The position numbers and the translations under genes are program-made. Shown piece after piece: positions 35,921 through 48,257 of a DNA stretch of 64,000 nucleotides (positions are counted from its first letter, which is position 1; each line of letters opens with the position of its first letter). The notes below the pieces were generated by a model. It was not told the origin of the DNA. It was given only the letters and a program-made list of their open reading frames with translations, and searched no databases. Source of the DNA: Anagrus nilaparvatae (Eukaryota > Arthropoda > Insecta > Hymenoptera > Mymaridae). Location of the stretch: NCBI GenBank assembly GCA_022575985.1, contig JAKSXM010000279.1, positions 868,001-932,000 of the forward strand, in the 5' to 3' direction.

Positions 35921-37379
35921 AAAGTCACCTAAAGTCGAATATGAAATATTTAAAAAATCATCCCATGACATGAAAAATCTTAAAAGCTAAAAAATTAAGG
36001 TTGCACTAGTAAACTATGTATGAAGTGCGCATTTTTTAAAAAATCAAAAACGAAAAGTTATAGATGCTTAATTATATAGTATAGATAATTTAACTGAAAA
36101 ATGTGAATGTAAAATAATATCGTATTTTCATCTATATTTATTTCAATAATATTCCTTATATAATCATTAGAAACCATTTCACTTGCGAGAAAATTTTTAT
36201 TAAAAATTTACATAACACTTGTTATCAAAAACATGAAGATGCAGGCAATTTAAGTTACCTTTCCATGATGAAATTCTAAAATGAAATAATATTCTGTTTA
36301 CTTTCCAATTTAATAAATAGATTTTTAAATTTATTATAAATAATGAATAGGATCTACTATGGAACTAAGATTGTTTTATTATTATCTACGTCATTTTTAA
36401 TATTGACTTGGTCATATATAATCATACTGAAATCACCTTTGGGATTTTTTAAAAATTCCTTCTGATTTTCCCAAAATTTTTATTAATAAATAATAACTAT
36501 TGACTTTTTTACTTTAATTTTAAACCATAATTTAAAAAATTTTAGTTCCATAGTAGTTCGTATTTAATATTTATAAAAATACCTTAACATTGACGACTAA
36601 AAAGTTTAAAAAGTACTTCTAATTAATTAAATTTACACTTTTTACAACTGTTTAACTCAAACAAAAAATAAAAAATTGCATAATCTTAGGCTTTAAAAAT
36701 AACAATCTCATTCAAAGTAATTTAATACCACAATTGTTTAAGTTTTGGACAATTAAATGAATAGTACAAGATCTCATATAAATCAACAGTCTAATTCAAA
36801 GTGTTATATGTACCCAGAAAGATACACAAGTACAAGAAATTTCATTGTTATAAATTTTCTGCATATATTTTCTCTTTCTGTATTTAAAAAAAAATTAAAC
36901 AAAAAATAATTTACTTTTTTAAGTATACACCTATTTTATATGTTTTTAAAAAATAAAATAAATAATAATATACTTTTTGGCTTTGTACCAAAAATCTTTT
37001 AAAAACCATATATATTTTTTTTTTATATGTAAAAGTAAAAAGGACTTAGTTTAAGTAATCAAGATAAGTTGTTATTACAAAAAAATACATTTTAGGTGCA
37101 TAAAATATTTTTTTAAAAAATAAAAATTTTTTGATACTGTCAATAATATTCAAAAAGTACAAAATTTATGGTTTTTATCTTATTTTTATTTTTTTAATAA
37201 TATATTGAACAATTTTAGTCAATGGACTTTAATATAACTTTTGCTAACTCAAGCTTTTTTGCCAGAAATTTTAACTCACGTATAAAATATATATAAAGTA
37301 GTATATATGCGACAAAACCTCGACAAAACCTTATACTGCAGTATTAACTATATCTTTTTCTTACGTATTCTTGCTTATA

Positions 37380-37640
37380 TATTAGCTTGGTTGTTATTTA
37401 AAAAATTTTTTTATTTTTAAATTTTATTTGTGCATATGAATTTTTGAAGGCTTTAAATCGTGATTTTAATAGAATCAGGATAAATAAGGCTAAAAATTAG
37501 TCACTATTTTTAATTTGATGTTTTCTAAGTAACAGCATTTTAAACTAATTAGAAATTTTATTCTTCTACGAATAGCTTCACTGTAAACCCTGATTTTTTC
37601 AGAACCAGAAAAAATTTTTTGAATAACGAACAGGCTAATA
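37380..37640. mobile_element. MITE with TATTAGC termini, 261 bp
   Basis: Left TATTAGCTTGGTTGTTATTT and right (complement) TATTAGCCTGTTCGTTATTC are imperfect inverted repeats flanked by TA (37378-37379 and 37641-37642). The left end also appears alone near 1397-1415. Confidence 0.7.
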
Positions 37641-39762
37641 TACAGACAGATTTATAAAATGTTTTAACTTCTTTTTCAAATGGTATTGTTACTTCCTGAA
37701 TGACAACTTGATCACATACTCACACATATACTTACATATATAGAATAAACTAACACATTTTATATCTTTAGATATTAAATTTCTTGTTCAACTATTTTTT
37801 TTCTTTTTTCGTGAAAGTTCATAATTATCTTGTGATATAAAGTAATACAAAGCCAAATTGCACGATTATAACTTTTCCTTATAGTCAATTACTTTTTAAG
37901 TATTTAAAAGAAACTTTGATTTCTATAAAGATTTTAGAACAATTACCATTAAAGTATATTACTCTTGGTCTCTTAGTCTTAAAGTGCTAAAAATTAACAT
38001 ATTTTTGAATTTCTTTTTATCATATTATTATTTCAGTATTGAAATTTTCTGTATTGATTTTTTTTTTTAATGCATGATTATTCGAAATTTTTTTATCACT
38101 TAATTCTTTTTTTTATTAAATACTTTTTTTTGCCAAAATGTTAATCTTGTTTTTTTTAAGAATCGAAAATCTTATCAGCTCTAGGAGTGATAAGGACCTA
38201 GGATAAGGCAACCTAAATTAATTAGTCTGGTATTATAAGGGACAAAAGTTTATATTTCAGTTATTTTATATATAATTTACAAATATTCGAAACCTCAAAT
38301 GAAATAATAGATTTCATTCAATTCAAAGGGTGATAAATCGGTTGTAGATTAACTAAATCAGAGCTCCTAAAAGTACTTAAAGAGTTATAAGTTTATGTAA
38401 TAAACTAGTGTTGGAGATTTATTAAGTTAATTGGTTTAATAACATGGCACATGAGCCATGGGAATAAAAAAATTAAGAGGGGGGAGGTCAAATGTGTTCG
38501 ATTTAAGGGGAGGGAGGTCAACTGGGAATTAAGATTTTTATTTTAAGCAAATTGGGATCTAATGAATAACACAAAGGTGATGCAATAAATTTTTCCCCAA
38601 AAAATATCAAAATTATACCCAATTAATTAATTTTAGGATACTAATATTTTATTTTTACATGTTTGCCCTAAAGAACGTTATTTTTTATCTTTGAAGTAAA
38701 GCAACTTAACTGTGTATTTAATAAATAAAAGTTTTCAAAATAATTATGTAATTATAAATTTATAATTTAAAAATATTTTACTAAAACACACATACATTTT
38801 ACAATAATTATAATAATACGAATAAAATATAAATTTATAAAACTTGTATATATTATTTGTTTTAAAAAATAATTATAAAAATACAATTTTATTTTATGGA
38901 GATTAGCGTAAAATTACTGAAAATTATATATAAATTATATATAAACCAAAATATAAAAAAATCAATAACAAACGTAAAACATATTATCATTTGAAACGTA
39001 GTAGAAGTACATATACACAAATATAATAATTTGCATTAGTATAAAATATCAGTTATAACCTTTGAAATTCAAGACTTAACCGCAAAAATTTTAGTTTCCG
39101 GTACTAATGCATTTTCAAGTACATTCTTATATATATAGAAAGATGAGACACTCATTTCTCTCTATAAACTTTACTATTTCATCAACGTAAATTCTTGAAT
39201 TATATATAACTATAATCAGTATTTTCGACTGTTTGTACTAAATGCATGACTGGTTTTAATTTCAATTTGCCAAAGAAATTATATATATACTTATTTATAT
39301 GTATGTGTGTTAATGGGAGTTACTTATTCTTTTTGCAGTACCATTTCTAATTCTAGAATTTTATAAGACTTGATAAATTTATATATTTTTTTAAGTAGTT
39401 TAGTCAAGGGTAGAAATAATTAGTACGACAAAATTAAACTAAAAAATAAAAACAGTTTTGTTCAATAATTAAATTTTACTGTACTATACAGTAAAAGTTA
39501 CTATTTATCTCAAATAATTTAGCCTCTAATTCTCCTGTGGTTATTAAGTGCTCAATCAACCAAATTCATAAACTAAAATAAAAAAATTTGTTTTACTGTT
39601 TGTACATCCATTTTCTCTAAAAACTTCTATACATTTTGGATGAGTACGTTAAACCTTGTCACATATATAGAGAGAGAGAAATTCTATAAAGCCTGAGGTT
39701 ACTTGATGCCATTGTCACTATAAGGATAGAAAATTTCGAAAGCTTTGGTTATCTATGATTAA

Positions 39763-39766
<4 letters not shown>

Positions 39767-39795
<29 letters not shown>
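39767..39795. repeat. (AT)n microsatellite
   Basis: Uninterrupted AT alternation of about 14 units; similar shorter runs at 18111-18126 and 40398-40410. Confidence 0.9.
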
Positions 39796-39801
<6 letters not shown>

Positions 39802-42611
39802 CAAGAGATTTGTTCACACAATACCACAAACTTTTGAGCGTGAAGCAGAGTTTTGTTTAAATCCTATATATAGACAATAATTATATAGATATATATGAAC
39901 TTAAAGTTTATTGCAGGTGAAATTTGGTCAGTGCAGTTGATGTATATAAATGTTGATATATCAAAATAATAACATTTACTTTAAAATATAATTAAAAAAA
40001 ACAAATTTTGTTTATTATGCATGCATATATATTAGACTTTGGCTTAATTTAAATTTTATTCAATTTAAATGCTTTTTGGAGTATTTATAAAATATTTAGT
40101 TTATGTAGATTTATACGTAAAGTAAATATTTGATCAGGTTTCAGGACAGTCTCATTAATAAAGGTAGTATGAAATAAAAGTAAAATTATGAAAGCTTTGG
40201 GTTTAAGACTAACCGAATCCTTCTAGAAAGCATCAATTTGTTATTAAAATATTTGTCCTATTAAATCTTTATTCATATGAGATTACTGTCAATTTTATTC
40301 AATATCTAAATTACCAAATCTTTTAAATTTTTCTAAATAAAAAAGATTGAACTTAAAATTTAAATTAGATTAAGTAAGTTAGACCGCTATTATCGATATA
40401 TATATATATAAGTATATATAGATAAAGGTTTGAACCAATAACATTTGTTAATTTAGTAGCCACATATTAGTATAATCTAAAGTCTAATGACTTATTTAAT
40501 AGACTTAATAATACAAAATGTGTTCTAGTTACGTTTATTTGTTATATCTGTTTATATGCTAAAAGACAATAAATATAAAAAAGATTTTTACTACTTTCAC
40601 ATCTCTTTAGTATAGTATGAGATTTCTGTTTATCATGATAATCAGACACATTAATTTTGTTGAATAGAATTGTAAAATTTCTAATTTCATTATGTAATTT
40701 ATCAAGATAACTGATGAATAAAGTATATGGCTGATTCCGACAAAATGTAGAATTTTTTAATGAAGATCTTGGTCATGGAGAGGAGTATTTGTAAAAGCCA
40801 CTGTAAAGGGGTAAAAAATTGAGATTTTCAAGGGGGGAGTTAAATTAAAATTTTTTAAATTTTCATTATTTGTTGTAAAAATATTACTTTTTAAACTTTA
40901 TTTTTTCACCTTTAGACTTTTATTTTAAAAAATTTTCATCTACAAAAGTAAAAGTAAAATACTTTAGATTTAGAAGTTTCTCACAAGTTTGATTGAGGCT
41001 ATATTGCTAAATATGAGTGTGGTAAATAAAGAATTTACTAAGATTCCAGTTTTTTTTTGGTAAGGAAAACATTTTAATCCGCTTTTCAATTAAAAAAAAG
41101 GCCAAAGTATTATGTAATATTTCGTCCCAATAATTTTTCAATGATATTTCATTGGATACTTAGAAAATTCGATCTCTCTCAAAATTCACCATTGCATAAA
41201 ATGCTAAAAATCTACAAATATGTTAGAACCGTCCATATATGATCTTTAAATTAAACAACTAATGCACTAAAAATTATTTCATTCGTTAAGTCCTGTAGTG
41301 ATTACTCTTATAAGTAGCCTAACAACTTAAATGTAATTTACGAACCAATTCATAAATATTTATTTTCATGTTATACCTACCTACCCTTTAACTTAATTAA
41401 TGTTACTTTTTTATTACATTATATTTTAATGATGATTAAAGTAATAAAATAAATTTTAATTTAATTTACAAAATAAAAAAAAAAATATATTATTTATTTA
41501 AACTTTAATTTAACAATGAACTTATGTAGATGTTTAACTGTCTACAATGTAAATACGTTTATTTAAAAAATTTTTTACTGCAGAATAAAAAAAAAAAATA
41601 AGTGAAAGAAAAAAGTATAACAAAGGAAATTCATGATGATACATAAAGAATTGTGTTTTAAAATGTAAGAGAAGTAATTAACTTTTTATATTATTTTACA
41701 TTCGTGTATGTGAGTTTAAATTATATAGAGAATTTTTCAGGTAATTTTGACTAACATCTGTTATTTTTTAATTTATTTTTGTTTTTTTTTATATTATAGA
41801 GCGAAGCTCTATCTTATATACTGTGAAAAATTTTATGGACACAATTTAGATGAAACTACTGTAGCTTATGACACATTTGAAACTTAAACTATTTTCATCT
41901 TGTCGATAAATTTCAGTTTAAATTGGGTAATTCAAAAAGTATGTTTATGTGTGTATCAGATGGTTTGCTTTGCTCTCGTTTCTAACGGCATTTAGTAAAC
42001 TGACAAAGTTAAACTCTGCAAGTACCCAATCGCAATTTTTTTTTTCGTTTATTGTTCACGTGTAGCAGCTTAATAATATAAGACTTAGAAAATATTTTTA
42101 ATAGAATATATTTAATAGAATATTATAGCAATAGAATTTCTAGGATGTGGATAGATTCTAATCAAAATGTCTGGGACCTTTTCTTCTATCACCACATGAA
42201 AATTCCGGTAATTTTCAACTTTAATTTTTAGGTCCTTCAGAAATTATACTTTCCCCCTTTTCCATACCAATTTAAAAAAAATCATCATTACTTTAGAAAA
42301 GTGCCTTTGTTTTGATGCTACTTTTATTACAATAATTTTGAATTAGACGCAGAAAATTATTTTACAAGGATTTTTCTGGAAATAAATTCTACCTGTAATT
42401 AGTTCACTTTCAGAAAAAGAAAATTTTTGCAAATTGCCCCATATACATATAAATTTTCTTTCTTGCATGCACATCACTTGTTTTCCTTAATAATATGTTA
42501 ACTTCTGTTAAATAAAATTAAAACAAGAAATTAAAAAAAATGTTTATTAAAATGTTTAATTAATTTTTTTTTATTAAAATTTTTTTAATATTTCAGAATT
42601 GCACGTTTATT

Positions 42612-42637
42612 AAAAAAAAAAAAAAAAAAAAAAAAAA
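42612..42637. repeat. poly(A) tract, 26 nt
   Basis: Perfect A run. No retroelement coding sequence was recognised immediately before it, so it may be a simple repeat or the tail of a short decayed insertion. Confidence 0.9.
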
Positions 42638-43484
42638 TAATTTGTTTACCCTCCCAGTCGTAAAACATGAGAATTTTCCGCACTCGTTCTGCGCTTAGGT
42701 AGGCAAAACATATTGTAAACACCATGAGCGAAAAACTGTAGACTCTATTGATTACTCTAGTACCAAAATGTTTACGCATTTGATACTTTTTTTTCTTTTA
42801 AATTTATTGAAATCGTCTAAAATTAAGTTACTAAATTTTTTTTTAATTTTGAAGTACCTGAAATAAAAAAATTTTCAAAAAATAAAATCTAAAACATCCA
42901 GCAGATTTATAATGGAATATGTAAGAGAAAGTATACTTTTTTATTTCAAATTTAGATTCTGTAAAAAATTTTGCATCCACATAAGATTCTATCTAAAAAA
43001 AAACATACAAAATTTATTTAAGTAAGAAATCTTTTTTTTTATTTTTGAATTCAAACTTTATAAGAAAAATAAAAAAAAAACTAAATATCAAAAAGCTTTC
43101 AAGAACACTTACAGACATAAGTTTTAAAAAACATAAAAACTATCGAGAATATAACTTACATAGAATATGATACTATTTTTGAAAAATTTAACTTTTTTAT
43201 ATGTAATAAAAATAGTTATTTTTCTAAAATAAAATATAAAAAATAAAAAACAATAACTTGATATTAAGAATTTTATTTATTTTTATTTATAAATTTTAAA
43301 GCCCACGAATTTTATAACTTTTTTCTTTTAATGCTAAAATTGTAATATAAATTTTCAAGCTTTTTCGCATCTGTGAATCATTGTAAAAGTTTAATAGTGG
43401 AAAACATTTTCATTGCATTGAATAAAATCGTTTACGGTTTAATGTTCAGATATTTTGTTGTTAATTTTTAAGTGTATAAATGTA

Positions 43485-43985
43485 CACTGAGAGAAGGATT
43501 TTATTTGGATTTTTTTAGTTGCATTAAGAAATTCTTTTTCAAGGAAAACAATACCAAATTGGATTTAGTATTTATTTGATGTTTTTCGTTTTAAGAACAC
43601 TCTCTCCGCAACTATGTATCTCCACACAGTACAAATACGAAACGTTAAATTTTTGAAAGTTTTGGGTCATAAAATCCCGAGTGTCCAGATCTGGGAAACT
43701 TGGATCAAAATTCTGCTTGGTTCATATTGAATATCATCAAATTCTAGGTTCAGGTATCTTAAGAAATTTTTCGCTAAACCTCTTCATTAATGTGTTGTAG
43801 CTATTTGTTTAAACATTGTATACCAATTTTATTTTTTGGCCTAGATGTTAATTTAAATTCCATTCAAATTCTAAAAGTAACCTTTTAATTATTGAAATTA
43901 AAATTCCATCTCAATTAACCATTCTATTCCAAAAATTAAAACTTTAGCGAATTCCTAAAATTTCAACAAAAAAAACTTTACAGTG
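43485..43985. mobile_element. MITE with CACTG termini and TA target, 501 bp
   Basis: CACTGAGAGAAGG at the left and AAACTTTACAGTG at the right are flanked by TA (43483-43484 and 43986-43987). Only the outer bases are well matched, so the call is moderate. Confidence 0.5.
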
Positions 43986-44738
43986 TATAGACTCAAGTAC
44001 TTTATCTTGATTATACTATTTTATACAGAGAGTTTTATATATATAAATGTATATAATACTAAGCAATATTATTTTACGAAAAATTAAGTCCTTGGTATTT
44101 TTCTTTTTACAGTACCTGGAGCTTTAAGTATGCTATAGTTCATCTTAAATTTATGTACAATTTATGGCAATATTTTAATTTAAAAAAAGAAATTTATTAT
44201 TCTTTTTAAATAAATTATATATACTTTATGATCTTTTTTTTTTTATTTTATTTCATTTATTATTTTCAAAATACATAAAAAATAAAGAAACTATCATAAT
44301 TTATTACTAATAAACAAGAAAATTTATTCTAGTAGTCATTTTAGGTCAAAACAATATTGTTTACTAGACTGTATGACTCAATTTCAAGAAAATTTTTTTT
44401 CGACATCAGTTTGAAACCATTAAAGAAGTAAATATATACCTCATTTTTTAGAAAATGGGACTTTTAAATTGTTAATTTCTTTTAAATTTCAGAATGTGTA
44501 CTTTGCAGCAAAAATGGCAACTTCAATTTGGAACAAAGGTTTTTATTCTATTTAACCAAATTTTTTTCTTGAACTGAAAATTATAAGCTATCTTTTCAAG
44601 TTCAAAAGATTTAGTTTTTATAATTTATATACTAATTATTTTAAAATAGTTGAAATTTAAAATAGAAAAATTTTTTTAGATTTCTTGGAAAAAAATAACA
44701 AAATATTTCTAATTTCAAACAGAAATAAAATGATTTTA

Positions 44739-44945
44739 TTAGGTCTATGTTTTGTCTCTTATAGAGGCCTCTTCAGGACATTAAATAATTGTATAGAGTA
44801 ATTATGTATGTACTACAAACTTATTTCCATAAATTTTTAGAAACTGCTTAAAAAAATTTTTTGGTGATGCATTTATAGCGCAAAATATTTATTCACTTAT
44901 TTATGTCCTGAAGAGTAAAATTCGAAACATAGACTTAATAAAATT
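44739..44945. repeat. inverted pair of 'CCTGAAGA...CGAAAC' hairpin motifs
   Basis: The left copy (minus-strand sense: ATGTCCTGAAGAGGCCTCTA then AAAACATAGACC) and the right copy (plus: TATGTCCTGAAGAG, TTCGAAACATAGACTTAATA) are about 120 bp apart in opposite orientation. The motif also occurs at 22126-22165 and, in a looser form, at 1743-1778. Confidence 0.6.
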
Positions 44946-45229
44946 GTGTTATTTTAAAGCCTGAATGTGAAAGAAGGTCATAGATGCGTGAGAAAGGTGA
45001 AGAATTTCATCCGAGGCAAAAATCAAACTGGGGGATCAATCCAGGGCCACGCAAGGTCAGCTTAGTTCATGGAAATGCCACGTGACGGCTGAATTTACTG
45101 CAGACATGATTTTTGTTCGAAATAAGTATGAGAAAACAACTTTAAATGAGAAAAGATAAGTTTTATTTGCAAAAAAATTTACAAAAAAGTGTGTACATAA
45201 AATATAACATGTATAAAATTTAACAATTT

Positions 45230-45415
45230 GTTGTACGTTGCAGTAAAAGTATATAATCAGTAATTCTATAGAATTACTAGTAATTTTATATAATTGCTAA
45301 CATTGCCCAAAAAAAGTATTAAACTTCATTAATTTCATACATTTACTAGCAGTTTCAAGAGCAGTTTTATAGAATTGCTAGTCGCTATTAGCAATTATAT
45401 AGAATTACTAAAAAT
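45230..45415. repeat. degenerate palindromic repeat cluster
   Basis: Variants of TTCTATAGAATTACTAGTAA recur at about 45264, 45280, 45368 and 45400 in both orientations. It may be the subterminal region of the integrase transposon remnant that follows (inference). Confidence 0.4.
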
Positions 45416-45590
45416 GAAAAAGTATTAAATCAAAACAAAATAAACATATATAGCATCATAATTTGTGCTTTTTGTTGTAATGGTTATTAAAGTATTATTG
45501 TTTATGTATTTAAATGTTTATGTAAATAAATTTTTGAACATAACGAGCTACATTCTCTCTACTAGTCTCTATTTAACTCTCGTGTTGTTA

Positions 45591-46065
45591 ATTATACGTA
45601 ACAATGAACGGAGAAAAAAAATTGGCGATGAATTAAGTGGTTTAGAAAGCCAGGTTAAACGAATGTTAGGCTATTCGAACAGTCGGAATTCTCAGGCGAA
45701 AATTGGCGATACAGTTCAAATATATCGATTGAGGTAAGGCGGATGCAAGAAACATCTTAGGAGTGGAAATGGAGACAAGTGAAGGATTTTTCAAAATAGG
45801 TACTCGTAATGGGATTCTTAATCAACTATATTTCCGCAATCAATTCACTATTTGCCAAGCAAAATTAATTGATGTAGCAAGTATACCCACCATCCAATTG
45901 CCTTTACGCACCATCGCGACAACTCAGAGTCTAGGCACAGGACAAGGCATGGTAAAATGTTCTTGTAAATCTAATTGTACAACGAAAAAATGTAGTTGTC
46001 ACAAAAATGACAGACTTTGTCGTTCAAGATGTCATAGTAGTATGCCTTGTGACAACAAAAATTGA
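45591..46065 (+). pseudogene. integrase C-terminus of KRBA2-like/Ginger-type transposon, frameshifted
   Basis: Two overlapping reading frames together match, from memory, the C-terminus of KRAB-A-domain-2-like (KRBA2-like) integrases that belong to Ginger-type DNA transposons. First frame, about 45591-45737: SGLESQVKRMLGYSN, then AKIGDTVQIYRLR and a stop. Second frame, about 45733-46065: GKADARNILG, FKIGTRNGILNQLYFRNQF, then a cysteine-rich end KCSCKSNCTTKKCSCHK with CRSRCHSSMPCDNKN. The step between frames falls where a short 'IPDVDRG'-like stretch would be expected, so a small deletion with frameshift is inferred. The DDE catalytic core is not present upstream; what precedes (45465-45590) reads as hydrophobic non-matching sequence. 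No terminal repeats were identified. Dead fragment; it cannot transpose by itself. Confidence 0.7.
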
Positions 46066-46133
46066 TGTATAACCACAAGTTGTATTATAAAATTTAATGC
46101 ATGAGAAATTATTAATTGACACTGTTCATAATC

Positions 46134-47130
46134 ATCTAACAAGGGGATACCGGGACCTTTGGGTCGCCAAATTACAATCTATAGTTATGGATGACTTTAA
46201 TGTGTTGAAAAAACACCCAAGATACCCTCCGTTTATTCCAACGCGCCTTCTGGACTTAGAAACACAGGGCTCAATGTTATAAAATAGGGTTTTTTCGAAA
46301 TCTTCCATATAACGCCGTACCCTCGCAAATTAACCAAAATACTTCCGGTTGGTTTCTTTTTCCGCAAAAGTACCATCTTTTAATTCCCGTCAGCCGAAAT
46401 GCTACATCATCCATTCTCGCATCGCTATACTCAATAAATCAAATGTCCATTTTCTAACCGAAATGACCAATTTTTAATTTGCTGCCGAAATGGCAATTTT
46501 CAATAAAAATAGGTCCTGTAGGTCTCAAAAATTTTTAATTAGCTCTAAGTTTCAAAAAATGCTTTACTCGATTCTTTTTGATTACTCATTTAGCAGATAT
46601 GATAATTTAAAGACAGAGTCTCAATTTAAAGTTTTTTAAAAAAAATCACATTTTATCACTAACTTTGTGGAGTCATATCTTGGAAACATCTAAAGTTACA
46701 AGAACGAGTAAGCAATTTTTGGAAACATGGAACATGTACAAAATTTCTGAGATCTGTAAAACTCATTTTCATCAGAAATTACAACTTATGCAGCAATTTA
46801 AAAATTGGTCATTTCGATCCAAAAATGAGCATTTGGTTTATTGGTTATAGCGATGAGAAAATAGGTGATGGAGCTTTGCAATTAGCGGAAGGTAAAAAAT
46901 GGTATTTTTTCGGAAAAAATGAGATCAACCGGAAGTATTTTTGTTAATTTGTGAGGTTACGGCGTTATATGGAAGATTTCGAAAAAACCCTATTTTATAA
47001 CATTGAGCACTGCGTTTCTGAGCCCAGAAGACGCGTTGTAATAAACGGAGGGTATCTTGGGTGTTTTTTCAACATATTCAAGCCATCCATAACTATAAAT
47101 TGTAATTTGGTGACCCAAAGGTTTGCAAGC
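46134..47130. mobile_element. foldback family B copy 3, about 1 kb
   Basis: Arms with CCTTTGGGTCGCCAAATTAC at the left and its complement at the right, then ATAGTTATGGATGACTTTAA, AACACCCAAGATACCCTCCG, CTTCTGGACTTAGAAACACA and AAAATAGGGTTTTTTCGAAA with inverted counterparts from 46.93 to 47.11 kb. The left terminus is CTAACAAGGGGATACC. Confidence 0.75.
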
Positions 47131-48257
47131 TTGCAATTTGCAAGCTTTTGTAATTGGATCTTAAGTTTTAGTGATTTAATTATTTAAAATAAAAAAATAA
47201 TAATAATAATAATAATCATATATAAATGTATGTAAATGAACAAAATAAATTTGAACTGCAGAATAAAAATAACCAATTTAAAAAATCTATTAAAATAAAT
47301 CAATTTTGAAAGTAAGTACATTAAATTAAATTTTGAATCTTTAATTATTTATAAAATGACGAACTTGATGACGAAAAAAAGTATTTTCTAAAACTTTTTG
47401 TTTAAGACTATATATAAAGGTATATAAGAAATTAATGAAAATTGCAGTGAATATACATACAAACATGTATAATATAACTTCGACGCGTTTTACTAAATTT
47501 TCCAAGCACGTTAAATAGGATGTAGGCAGTGTATATATAGAATGAGACTTTGAAAATCCTCTTTGTAACCACTAAGCTTTCCATATACAATTTTCTATAT
47601 ACACTTTATTTTAAATAATTCTTAACATTTTATTTTATAACATATTTCTTTAATTTTTATCCTTTAATTATTACTTTAATATAAAACAAATAAATATAAG
47701 AAAATTTTCTAATACACTTAAAAACTAAAAATATATACTTTATATAACTCTTGAACCACTGCAAACATTATTTAACTTTGTTATTATTATTACCTGTTTT
47801 TTTTTAAACATAAAAGAAAGAATATTCTTTTTGAATGTATTTGTGTGGGTGTGTATGTTTTTTTTTAAAGAAAGGATTATCTTCTTTTATCATATATTGT
47901 GTACTTACTTCTTCATATTGTTATTATTACATACAAGTGTATACAGAGAGACTTTTATATTATAACAGCGTATATTATTTTAGACTTTTATTATATTTTC
48001 TATACAAACTTGTGTATGTTAGTCTTTCTTATAGAAATTATGTATGTTTGGGTAATTTTGATTTTCGCTTGGATTTTGATGTTTTAATGTGTGTTTAGGA
48101 AATTTTGTAAATAATTATTTTTTTAATGTTGATGTTAGGTTCTAAGATTACAGGATTAACAATTTTGTAGTAGTGAGTATTTTAATCCTGTGTTATGTTT
48201 ACTATTTTTGTAAAATAAATTTAAAAGAAGTTCAGAATTTTATTTCTGTAAGATTTT
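47131..48257. other. gene-less A+T-rich segment
   Basis: Short A/T repeats (AATAATAATAAT near 47.2 kb). Frames of 60-90 codons here are Tyr/Phe/Leu-rich translations of A+T-rich DNA and are not credible. Confidence 0.5.

Larger units (their letters stand above)
37643..43482. other. long gene-less A+T-rich segment
   Basis: Simple repeats, a TAGAGCGAAGCT-type end near 41.8 kb, a poly(A) tract at 42612 and a CTAAGTCC-type patch near 38.5 kb. No exon-like sequence recognised on either strand. Confidence 0.5.

Noticed and set aside
44990..45130. tRNA gene or tRNA-derived SINE
   Set aside because: Only a B-box-like word; no A box at proper distance and no cloverleaf can be drawn.
45465..45590. 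Hydrophobic N-terminal part of the 90-codon frame before the integrase remnant as a membrane protein
   Set aside because: The stretch is A+T-rich and fused by chance to the integrase-like part; integrases have no such segment.
46665..47187. Two frames of 61 and 78 codons
   Set aside because: Both fall in an arm of foldback family B copy 3, and the same sequence is non-coding in other copies.
47835..48098. 87-codon plus-strand frame rich in Tyr, Cys and Leu, membrane-like
   Set aside because: Arises from T-rich sequence with simple repeats; two frames overlap equally well.
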